A stretch of 23,800 nt of DNA from Herpomyces periplanetae (Eukaryota; Ascomycota; Laboulbeniomycetes; Herpomycetales; Herpomycetaceae), in assembly GCA_009733715.1 (NCBI GenBank), contig WMKJ01000150.1, forward strand, positions 1 through 23,800. Direction: 5' to 3'. Under the pieces are notes generated by a model, which saw only the letters and a program-made list of their open reading frames with translations, was not told the DNA's origin and made no database searches. Both the position numbers and the translations under genes were made by a program. This document shows positions 9,364 to 18,519 of the stretch, in pieces; position 1 is the stretch's first letter, and every line of letters begins with the position of its first letter.

Positions 9364-11945
9364 CTAGTCCTGGGTGTCTTTCCTCTTCTCTTCTTGTCCT
9401 TGTCCTTTGTCATTTTTATTCTCGATTTGCTTAGCCGTAGAATGCATTTCACCATTACCTTCTTTTCCCTCCGTTATCACTTTTTTCATCCCCCTCATTA
9501 CCACTGGTGACTGAATCATAAACGTTCCATTATCATCATCTTCATCATCACTCCCGTAATGCTCTTCATTCTCACGTCTCCGCTCACCATGTTGCATCTT
9601 CATTCCTCCACCTCCCCCCCTCCTTCTTCTCCTCATCTGTGCCAAAGGTGATATCGCTGGTGATGTGGACATGCGCATCCATCGCTTCGATTGAACGCTC
9701 AATTCAATCTCTCCATCCCCCCCCTCGGTCACCACATTTTCCCGTCGCATTATCTCTTCTTCACTTCGTAATTTTACCGGACTTTCATCATACGGGTCAA
9801 ACCCAATCTTCTTCCGTGCTTCTCCCCTGACTCTTTGCCGTAAAGCAGCATCCCCTCCTGCACCCACCGTACTACTTTCTCCCAGAAAAAAATTCAAGAA
9901 TTCGTCCGATATGGCTAAATGAGATTGCTGTTGAAATTGCTGGAGGGATGTAAGCCTAATCAACAACTCAAGTAACGAAAGCGATGTTCGTAACGGTGGT
10001 AATGAAGGTGCCACAGCCCGGCCCGCTGCCATTGTATTTGACATCATGTTGTTCGAATTATTTGTCTTTTGTCCAGGCGATAAATTATCCTTAACCGGTG
10101 TGCTTTCCAAGTGTAAAAATGACAAAACAGATGATACATACTGATCTACCGAACCAGTCGTCCACGTCGGACCCTCTACATTACTCGGACGCGGTGGAGA
10201 AGACAGCTCCTCTGAGATAACATCATCTTCCGCCTCCCGTTCTGGCTCTTCACTATACACCTCAAATGCTAGCCATTCTTGATCTAAATCTTGAGGAAAT
10301 TTCCACATTGCTCGACTTTCTCTACCACTTACTTGCCCATCATTTACCGCACTCATTGTTGACTCTTTAAGTAATTGAGCCTCTGCTTCAGAATCATCAT
10401 TCTCTGATTCCTTGCCTTGTGTAATCGCCAACTGCTTTACACCCCCCGTAATAGAGTCCACATGCCCCCGTGGTCCATCATCGTCGTCATCCTCCTCCTC
10501 CACGCTATCGCTGTACGCATAAAATGCATTGTCATCAGCCTGACTTTGGGTTTCCAGCATGCGACGAGGTGGAATTGCATTTATATCTCGCTTCAACAAT
10601 AAAACTGGATTATTTACTTCCCCATCCCCTCCAATATTTAGAATTTTACCTGTATCAGCGTAAAAAATCTTCGAAATTTCGTGAATTGGAATAATTTCTC
10701 GAATCCCCGCTTGTTCAACATCCTCAAATGGGCTAGGCTCTTCTCCTTCATTATCAAACGTATGAACTCGATCATCATTAAAATCTTCAATTATCAATAT
10801 TTGATATGCAAACTCTGATGTTACGCTGATCGCGGGAAAATTCCTTGGATCAGAATTGAAACCTGTATCCTCTGGCCGTAAATTTCCCTGATCACTCGGA
10901 AATTCTTTTAATTGAGATATTGGAACTCTTGTCAAGCGAACTCGAGCCTTGTGAATCACTTCTTTCCACATAGTCTCACGAGAATTTTCTACATTGTACG
11001 CTTTATTAGCATGCCCCACGAATAACATGTACAATGAAAGAGTAAACGTGGGTCCAATTTGTACGGGATATCCGCCAGACATGTTATACTGATTATCACC
11101 AGCCGTTAAAAATGTACTAGCCTGGAGTAACCGAGACGGTGAAACTGTCGCGGGTAAATTCGTAGATAAGTTTACACCGCACGTAGTTATCGCAAGATTT
11201 ATCAATGGTACTGCATCTTCAATATGCTCTAATAACTGTTTCATGTCTATCTTAATCGCCAAAAGCTCCGCTTGTCTAGCTGCACTGCTAACTTGGGAAG
11301 ATGTGGTGATTTCTTCACTGAGGCTAGCTAGATTCGCAATTCGAAGACCAAGTGACTGAATTTCTGATCGAATGGCTTTCGTAAGGGTTACGGCAGATTC
11401 AAGTGATGTATTACCACGAGCTGATCTGAATGTTTATACTACATAAGCTTCTTGAACAAAACGTATCCCTCTTTTGTAAAAATTTTTACTCACATTAATT
11501 CAATCATATCGATAGCTGGTGATATGATACGAACCTTGCTTTCCAGTTTCACATGAAGCGATGCTAATTCATTCTTTTCATTGCCGCTAACAGAATTAAC
11601 CAGTCGAGCACAATGCTTTAAAGCATAGCTCGCCGTAAGTCCTATACCGGATCTACAAGATAAACGTTAACAATGACAAGATGTCTTGAAGTTTGACCCC
11701 ATGGCGAAAACAGGAAAAAGGAATTTCATAATTCATTTAATGCTTGCCTTATAGCATAATTCATAGCCTGCTGGGTAATCTGCAGACATTAATACTAACA
11801 TTAGGGTGCCGTTTTTAATAAGTTTAACAACTTGAATCGCACTTTAGAATATTGTATCGTTTGAGGCAACATGTATGAAAAATAGTACGTTTACATCCAT
11901 GATAATTGTGTAATTAGTACTAACCTTGCTAAGCAAATACTCCAT
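9364..11945 (-). CDS. Yrb30-like RanGTP-binding protein
   Basis: Four exons on the minus strand (11945-11925, 11779-11748, 11652-11494, 11425-9364) keep phase and give 757 residues. Yeast Yrb30 binds RanGTP and affects its hydrolysis and export. The N terminus reads MEYLLSKITQQAMNYAIRSG, then a helical region, PAIDMIEL and ISARGNTSLES across the third junction. LPATVSPSRLLQASTFLTAG (about 160-179), GPTFTLSLYMLFVGHA and WKEVIHKARVRLTRVP follow, matching remembered fungal Ran-binding family members. Residues after about 370 are acidic and low in complexity, then rich in Arg and Gly (RRRRRGGGGG), longer than yeast Yrb30 (about 440). Intron 2 starts with GC, not GT; introns are 145, 95 and 68 bp. 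An ATG two codons upstream (11951) is in frame, and the open frame reaches 12080, so the start is uncertain. Confidence 0.8.
11653..11747 (-). other. GC-AG intron in the YRB30-like gene
   Basis: On the minus strand the preceding exon ends ..GCTATAAG, followed by GCAAGC; the intron ends TTGTAG and the next exon begins ATCCGG. Only this junction gives the family-like NYAIRSGIGLTASYA. No GT donor nearby keeps phase. AG|GCAAG is the usual form of the rare GC-AG class. Confidence 0.75.
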
Positions 11946-12898
11946 ATTCATGATTTCCCAAGATCTATTTCTCAATACAATTCTTCGCCTGGCTATTTCA
12001 TCCGTAAAATCAAGATCATGTATTGTGAAAAAATCCAAGATAAAACCTAACGACGTTTGACCGGAGCGAGTATTTTTCACGTTATACTTTCCAATATCTC
12101 ACAAAATGGAGCCAAAACTAATCCAGGAAAATCATGAAAAACAATTCCAACAAGACAACTTCGTCAAACATTTAACACTACTAAAATCGCCATCTATGAT
12201 AAGCGACATATTAGCAAATAAAACAACAACTTATCAATTCTGTGTTCACTTAACACATCGGCATTGGGATGCCGATGTTGCCGGGCTATTTGGAAGGATT
12301 CGGCAAATCTAACAAAAGCTTGGCAAAACTCGGCATCAGATTATGCGATCTTCCCGATGTTAATATTCAGGCAAAAGGTATGTTGAAGGAAAAAATTAAT
12401 ACGGATCAAGATTAAATATTCTTGATATCGTTTTCCCCAAGGGTTGATCGTCAGGGAACGGTTTATGCAGAACTTCTTGGGAATCTACGGAAAAGTTTTT
12501 GCTTAACTTGTTTATGGTGAATTAAAAGTGCAATCGCGAGAATTCTGGACGTTATTGAGGTACGTCAACATGAACACTAACTGTTTTTTCCCGCGTTGCA
12601 AAAGGCATACATTTAGAAAAAATTTTCTGGGAAATTTAGAAAGAGATATTTTCTCACAACATAGGTAAATAAAAGTGTATGCTAATTGAAAGGTATTATT
12701 CTTTATTATCGTAGTTTAGTGTTACGACAACCATTGAATGATTTATGATTAGTGGAAAAAGTACGAGTGAACAAGCGGTTCGTTCATTAACGTCGATCGG
12801 GACGCTCAAGTTAACGGTGACCAAAAGGTTAACGAATTGAATTATTTTGGTCTGGTAAATCTCCCCTTAATCTTGGATATTTGTAAGAATCTGGTGAA
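11946..12898. promoter_or_regulatory. Divergent promoter region of YRB30-like gene and eRF3
   Basis: This gap of about 950 bp separates two genes read away from each other. It holds a perfect 10-bp stem-loop at 12255-12278 and several copies of a CGGCA core (about 12259-12336). An open frame at 12106-12312 has no recognisable family. A possible 16-nt first exon for eRF3 is at 12745-12760. The rest is AT-rich with no clear TATA box. Confidence 0.45.
12255..12278. repeat. Perfect 10-bp inverted repeat with a 4-nt loop
   Basis: ACATCGGCAT, loop TGGG, ATGCCGATGT. All ten pairs match. It lies in the divergent promoter region, about 310 bp upstream of the YRB30-like start and about 620 bp upstream of the eRF3 start. 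It could be a dimeric factor site, or a hairpin if transcribed. Confidence 0.75.
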
Positions 12899-14600
12899 AT
12901 GATTGAAAAGGAGCATGTAAACGTTATTATACTCGGACATGTTGATGCGGGCAAAAGTACCCTGGGGGGAAGTGTTTTGGTCGCAACTGGCATGGTAGAT
13001 GAGAGAACTTTGGAAAAGTATAGAAAAGAGGCTAAGGAAGCCGGTCGTGAGACATGGTACCTATCTTGGGCCCTCGATTTAACAAAGGAAGAGCGTTCAA
13101 AAGGTAAAACTGTGGAAGTTGGACGTGGATTTTTCGAAACGGAAACTCGAAAGTTCAGCATTCTTGATGCCCCAGGTCACAAAACTTACGTACCCAATAT
13201 GATTGGGGGTGCTAGTCAAGCTGACGTGGGAGTTTTGGTCATTTCAGCCCGTAAGGGTGAGTATGAAACGGGCTTCGAAAAGGGTGGCCAGACACGAGAG
13301 CATGCTATGCTCGCCAAAACTCAAGGTGTCAATAAGTTGGTTGTTGTCGTTAACAAAATGGATGATCCTTCCGTGTCGTGGGATGAGAAAAGATACCAGC
13401 AATGTATTGCGAAGTTGACAGTATTCTTGAAAGGCTTGGGTTTTAATCCGACAACGGGTAATATACCATCATCTTTAACGCTTTTATTATTAACAAGACA
13501 ATTCATCAACGTAGCCATCCTGCTAACTTTTTGTCTACCTCAGATTTAACTTTCATGCCTATATCTGCTCAGACAAGTTTGGGTGTCAAAGAGAGAATTC
13601 CAGAAGATGTATGCCCCTGGTATAAGGGGCCGTCTCTACTTGAGTATTTGGATAGTATGCCAGTACCGGAGCGAACCATTGATGCTCCGCTTATGATGCC
13701 TATTACAGCGAAGTATCGTGATATGGGTACCATGATTGAGGGTAAAATTGAAGCTGGTGTCTTAAAAAAATCCGAGACATATCTGTTGATGCCTAATAAG
13801 GAAACAGTTACAATATCGGCATTATACGGTGAAACGGAGGATGAAATTCAACAAGCCAGGTGCGGAGAGCAAGTTCGTGTCCGAGTTCGTGGTGCAGAAG
13901 AGGAAGATATTGCGCCAGGTTTTGTACTATGCTCGCCTAAACGACCCGTTCACTGTGTTAGTGCTTTCGAAGCTCAGATTGTTTTGCTGGATATTAAATC
14001 CATCTTATCGGCCGGCTTTAATTGTGTATTACACGTTCATGCTGCAACGGAAGAGGTAACATTTGCGGCATTATTGCACAAGTTAGAAAAAGGAACCGGT
14101 CGAAAAAGCAAAAAGGCTCCCCCTTTCGCGACCAAGGGTATGAGTATAATTGCTCGTTTGGAAGTTATTGGTGGCTCTGGAAGCGTGTGTGTTGAACGTT
14201 TTGACGTTTACTCTCAGCTGGGCCGGTTTACTCTCAGGGATCAGGTACGTTGAAAAACTGTACAACCTTTAGGATGTGAATTTTTTGGGTACATGTAAAG
14301 TTATTATTATAGGATGGACTGAAGGCTTAAGTGCGAGTGTGCGCGTGCATTAAAGTGTCAATTTTCCATGAACTTATGCAATTTATCGTCATTCCTTACT
14401 GACTAACATGATATGATGTGTACTCGCGGGAAAATGTGTAGGGTCAAACTATCGCCATAGGAAAGGTAACGCGGCTTATATTTGATAACAATGAAGGTGG
14501 TAGCGGAAGCGGTGGATCGGGAGGTGGAGGAAGTAGTTCAGCCAACTCTACTAGTACCAATTCAGCATCAACGAATGCTAACAATTCAACCACAGTATGA
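12899..14600 (+). CDS. SUP35: Eukaryotic release factor 3 (Sup35-type GTPase)
   Basis: Exons 12899-13457, 13544-14244 and 14442-14600 give 472 residues; introns are 86 bp (TGCTAAC branch motif) and 197 bp. eRF3 is the GTPase that partners eRF1 in translation termination. G1 is GHVDAGKST at 13-21, G3 is DAPGH at 90-94, G4 is NKMD at 152-155, and G5 lies near SAQ at 194. Family-specific text includes WYLSWALDLTKEERSKGKT, CPWYKGPSLLEYLDSM and LLHKLEKGTGRKSKK. The splice joins restore NPTTDLTFMPIS and GRFTLRDQGQTIAIGK. Two oddities stand out. The G domain starts about 12 residues from the first Met, so the N and M regions are missing. The C terminus runs past the usual end into a 34-residue Gly/Ser/Asn/Thr tail (439-472). 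A small upstream exon at 12745-12760 would keep phase and add about nine residues. Confidence 0.95.
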
Positions 14601-16097
14601 ACATTTTTGTAATGGTTAGTGGTAACGCGATTATATCATGAGATATTGGGGCGGTAAAAAAGGTTAATCTAATAATAATTGAGAAGAATAAGTAATGATT
14701 ATATTCTGAGCATCAACTGTATATCGAAGGAAGAAATGGTGATGATCATGTTAACCAAAAGTATATACACAAATACATACAACCCATTCTCAAACTTGCT
14801 GAACTGAACGATTCTTCCACATTAAACACAGAAATGATAACCCATGTAACACAATGCAATAAACTCTACTGCATACAACATCTAGTCCATCATTAAACCC
14901 AGTGCAAATTCTCCAAATCAAACTTCCCTTAAACCCGTACCCGCCGGCAAACCCAAAAAAAAGAACCATTAGCAATACGGAAGGCAGTGACGTAGACTGC
15001 ATGCATCTGCCCCACATAATTCTCACGGGAAAAGTGGATCCAGGATCCATTCAGCCCTATAGGGCTGCGCTCGACTACCAGACGTGCCTTCCCCCCCACT
15101 CTTCCTTTTTCGGCACTTTGTCTCGTCTCCCTTTCCGGCTTGCCGGTTCTTCTGTATACCTAAATCGTGCCAATTTTGCCTTGTATACCGTAATTTGTTA
15201 AGTTTAGCCTAGTTAATATCCTTTTTATTCTCTACGCTTTTCCCCCGTCCTATACTTCTCCCCATTCCAAATATTCCGTTCCCTTAATTTTGCATCTTTA
15301 CCTCCCCCTCCTCCTTATCACCAAGTTTTTCCATTCTCATCTCCCCTTTTTTCAACTTCCTCTCGCATTCCATAAACTTATCCTTATTCCCTTTGCCTAA
15401 TTTTCGCAAACCATCGTACCTCAATCCGCCACCTTTATCTCCCTACAATCATATATCATCCTCACGTTGCTTTAACACTTTGGTTCATATAGCGTTTTAC
15501 TTTTTTTTTTTTACTATCTCAACTTCCGCGTGTCCGCAAACATTCGGATATATTAATTACCATTTCATGTCCCATGGCCGATTCATCCCCATCAATTATA
15601 TATTCTACTTCCTCCAACCTTCCTTCTTCCCCTTCTCTCTCATCCCACACTCCCAACTTAATCGACAACAGTAAGGCTCATTCATTTAAGCCCTCTCTTC
15701 TCACTCGTTTTTTTCACTTTTAACTTTTGCTGCTCATCATATTTCCTCCTTTATAGCCCATTTTTTTTACTTCACTTCACCAATTAAACCTGCGTTCGTG
15801 CTTATATCTTACCCAAACAATCTGCCTTTCCGTGCTTTGTTTTTTCCTTCACTTTTGCTTCTAATTTCGGTGTCCTTCCTTTACTCACTCATTATTATAG
15901 CCACCACTACTGCCATCACCTCCAACACTTCAACATCTCATAGCTCCAATACCTCCCACCCTGATTATCAGCATACTTCTCTACCAACCCCACTAGACTC
16001 ATTTCTTCCTCTTTTTCCTCATATTCCCACTCCTCCGTGCGATAATTCCTCGCATAATCCTTCGCCAAACCTCTCTAATTTCACAATACCTTATCCA
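14601..16097. other. Intergenic: eRF3 3' region and SIS-gene promoter, with clustered palindromes
   Basis: No exon with family resemblance. A 100-codon frame at 14902-15201 begins with GTG and resembles nothing I know. Perfect palindromes crowd 14998-15067. From about 15220 to 16090 the plus strand is strongly pyrimidine-rich (CTTCC/CCCCTT runs and a T run near 15500), as in a fungal promoter or leader. The SIS frame stays open back to 15798 but has no ATG before 16098; that leader could be 5' UTR or a spliced-in exon. Confidence 0.45.
14998..15067. repeat. Cluster of three perfect palindromes
   Basis: TGCATGCA at 14998-15005, TGGATCCAGGATCCA at 15035-15049 (7-bp arms around a central A), and CAGCCCTATAGGGCTG at 15052-15067 (8-bp arms, no loop). 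The last two are two bases apart. They lie between eRF3 and the SIS gene, outside any recognised exon. Confidence 0.8.
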
Positions 16098-17102
16098 ATG
16101 AACAACTCAAACATTAATTCTCCCACGTCTAAACATCATAATTCCTTAATCTGTCCTGACATTCTCGGCTTGACAAACCTCGATCCCAAAGATATAATGA
16201 CTCCGCTCACTACAACTAAGTATCCACCTTCGCCTGCCTCGTCTTTTGTATCGTCGTTATCCTCAAACAAAGATTTTCTCGAACACGCTCAGCTCGTTCT
16301 CTCTTCCGCTGCACAAGCTTTAAACGACGTTTGTCAACTCTATCGTGAAAGTGAGCTTGGCCAAGATTCCTTAGTAGCCGCTGTTGAAGCAATCTTATCT
16401 AGTCGAGCTATCGGCGCTAAACTCGTTGTGTGCGGTGTGGGAAAAAGTGGCATCATCGGTCGCAAGTTGGTGGCTACCCTTAAGAGTTTAGGCATACCGT
16501 GCAGTTGGATGCATCCAATTGAAGCGCTACACGGTGACCTTGGCGATTTAAACGAGGTAAGACATTACACACCCTCCACACTCTTATTCCGTTTTTTTTA
16601 TCGTATTAACTCCCATACTAATTTCACATCATACGTCCAGGGTGACACTATCTTATTCATTACATTTTCCGGTAAAACACCCGAGTTACTCTCCTTAGTT
16701 CCCCACTGTCCATTATCGGCTACGATCATAGTTATTAGCGGCCAAACCAACCCATCATCGTGTCTACTCCTTGAAAAATTTCGTCAGCGCACGCAACACC
16801 CTCATTCCGACATGCAATTATCTTCCGTAATTCCATACTCTCCCGATTCATCTGCTCCTAACTCTCCGCCATCTACCCCATTAACTTTTAAAACTATACT
16901 CCTTCCAGCTCCCATCCCCGTGCCTGAAGAAACCCGTTTTGGTGTTGCCGCTCCTACTACTAGCACTACCGTTGCGATAACCGTTGGTGATATGTTAGCA
17001 CTAGCTTGTGCGAGACGTTTACATTCTTCAGCAGATCCCCATGGAATGCGCAAAGTATTCCTTAGAAATCATCCTGGTGGTGCTATCGGTAACTGCTCTT
17101 GA
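16098..17102 (+). CDS. SIS-domain sugar-phosphate isomerase, KdsD/GutQ type
   Basis: Exon 16098-16556, an 84-bp intron (GTAAGA donor, TTAAC branch, CAG acceptor), then an exon from 16641. Bacterial KdsD/KpsF/GutQ enzymes interconvert D-ribulose 5-phosphate and D-arabinose 5-phosphate; fungal relatives have no settled role. The sequence has CGVGKSGIIGRKL with the active-site Lys, HPIEALHGDLGDL with the His, ITFSGKTPELL with the Glu, TTSTTVAITVGDMLALA, and FLRNHPGGAIG with the second His, so all four key residues are kept. There is no CBS pair. The first 50 residues are Ser/Thr/Pro-rich. The start is the first ATG in frame; the frame opens upstream to 15798. The unspliced end is at 17102, but GTAACT at 17089 could splice to 17208, ending at 17281 and keeping GGAIG. 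A farther acceptor near 17432 also stays open, so the C terminus is unsettled. Confidence 0.82.
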   Translation: MNNSNINSPTSKHHNSLICPDILGLTNLDPKDIMTPLTTTKYPPSPASSFVSSLSSNKDFLEHAQLVLSSAAQALNDVCQLYRESELGQDSLVAAVEAILSSRAIGAKLVVCGVGKSGIIGRKLVATLKSLGIPCSWMHPIEALHGDLGDLNEVRHYTPSTLLFRFFYRINSHTNFTSYVQGDTILFITFSGKTPELLSLVPHCPLSATIIVISGQTNPSSCLLLEKFRQRTQHPHSDMQLSSVIPYSPDSSAPNSPPSTPLTFKTILLPAPIPVPEETRFGVAAPTTSTTVAITVGDMLALACARRLHSSADPHGMRKVFLRNHPGGAIGNCS

Positions 17103-18519
17103 TTCCGTCTATCCTCTATCCCTTCGTATATATAACTTGCGGCATTAGCGTACCCAATGTACGCTCCTTTCGTTTCTGCCCCCTAAATTAACTTTCTGGC
17201 TGTATAGGCTGTGCTGTGCTATACATCACTTACACACTATTTAGAAAAAACGACTTGTACCCTGCTTCTTTGATTGGATAGTTATCCGTCCTTGTATAGC
17301 TTTTTTTCACGTACCTGGATACTGTTAATTGTCGTGTATTCATTAGCCGAAACGCTTTGTTTTGGCTCTTTTTCTTGATAACATACTTGCTGGCTTGCTC
17401 ACCAGTTCGTTTACACGTCTACTTTTCGCAGACGCTGTAATCGATATTCCTTTGACCCGTCACTTTCAACAACTGTGTACCAGTCCTGATCCACCATATC
17501 ATAAAGCTCTATACATGAATTTCGTACACCATTAATCGATCCTCATTCGTGCGCTTAGTACCGGTGAACAGGAACCCAACCCTCTTTAGCATTTCCAGAT
17601 AATGCTCACTGTAACTTAGTCTTTAACATTATTACTATGCTAAATCCTGCCCTGAAATGTATCCCCTAAAAATTCTCCATTATCTTGTTACTTAGGCTGA
17701 CCTGAATCGCTTCCCGATGGCCATATAGTAACTCCTTTCCGTGCAATCCGTCATTCGAGTGCAGACGATAAAACGTTAAATTAGCTATTGTTGGGCCGTG
17801 TAATCTTTGCTTAATTTAACATGGATAGCCGGAAGATAGTCCAATAAAAGCTAACTAACTAATTAATCAGCAACTAAACAACTTTACGTCAATAAGAGAC
17901 AGATACATGGAATTTTTTCCTATCTCAAGAAATTCCATGGCTTCATGGCTTATCGCACTCACTTCTCCGTTCCCTTGTTCCGAATAACCTGTTACCCCCA
18001 ATCGATCAACTTTTGTTCTGGGTCTAACCAAACCTTTTTATTTATAATATCTTATCCCTATTATTATCACATTAAATCCTATCTTACTACATCGCATTGG
18101 CTTCCCCAGATCTCAATGTCAATGTAGACCTACAGATCAGCAAATAACAAGCAATCACATTCAAGTTATCTTCTATCTTTATATAATTACCATCTCCAAT
18201 CAAGTATCAAGGGTAGTCTGTAACACGATAAACAAACTTTATTTTCCTGGGTAACGTAAAGACTACTCTTCGGTATTCCAAAATCATTTTACCGGATAAC
18301 TCAATCTCTTAACAAATCCTGCAGAAGCTTCCGCACATCTTATCGGCCCATAACAAGCATAACTGCATTCCAAGCTAAAAGTTGTATACCATCCTTCTGC
18401 TTCGCTAAACCTAAATGATAAATGCGGCAATGTCTTGTCCGTTTAATGCCCTGTAATACAAACCGCATACCCACACTAACCCTGACATTGTACCAAACCT
18501 TTTCAAATGCCATTCATGT
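17103..18519. other. Intergenic: 3' regions of the SIS gene and RIC8
   Basis: The two flanking genes converge here. The first 400 bases may hold one more SIS exon (17208-17281, or one starting near 17432); neither has a match I can name. The remainder has no recognisable exon. An imperfectly extended 10-bp inverted repeat lies at 17906-17939. The rest is AT-rich with scattered short chance frames. Confidence 0.45.
17906..17939. repeat. 10-bp inverted repeat with extended stem
   Basis: CATGGAATTT and AAATTCCATG are perfect arms. The stem extends inward three more pairs (one of them G-T), leaving an 8-nt loop. It lies about 800 bp past the SIS stop and 580 bp past the RIC8 stop. It may be a 3'-region structure or chance. 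Confidence 0.6.

Noticed and set aside
12106-12312. 68-codon plus-strand ORF in the divergent promoter
   Set aside because: No family resemblance, no join to eRF3 in phase, and it overlaps the hairpin and the YRB30-like upstream region.
12749-12850. Longer eRF3 5' exon MISGKSTSEQAVRSLTSIG..
   Set aside because: It is open for about 30 codons, but its candidate donors do not join the exon at 12888 in the frame of the G domain; only the 16-nt version ending at 12760 does.
13458-13549. eRF3 ORF continuing through to a stop at 13549
   Set aside because: The extra residues do not fit the family. A GTAATA donor, TGCTAAC branch motif and CAG acceptor define an 86-bp intron that restores the conserved NPTTDLTFMPIS.
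14902-15201. 100-codon plus-strand ORF between eRF3 and the SIS gene
   Set aside because: Starts with GTG, has no recognisable domain, and spans the palindrome cluster; treated as chance.
15798-16097. SIS-gene start at 15798
   Set aside because: The codon there is GTG, not ATG, and the stretch is CT-rich leader-like sequence. The first in-frame ATG is at 16098. An upstream exon remains possible.
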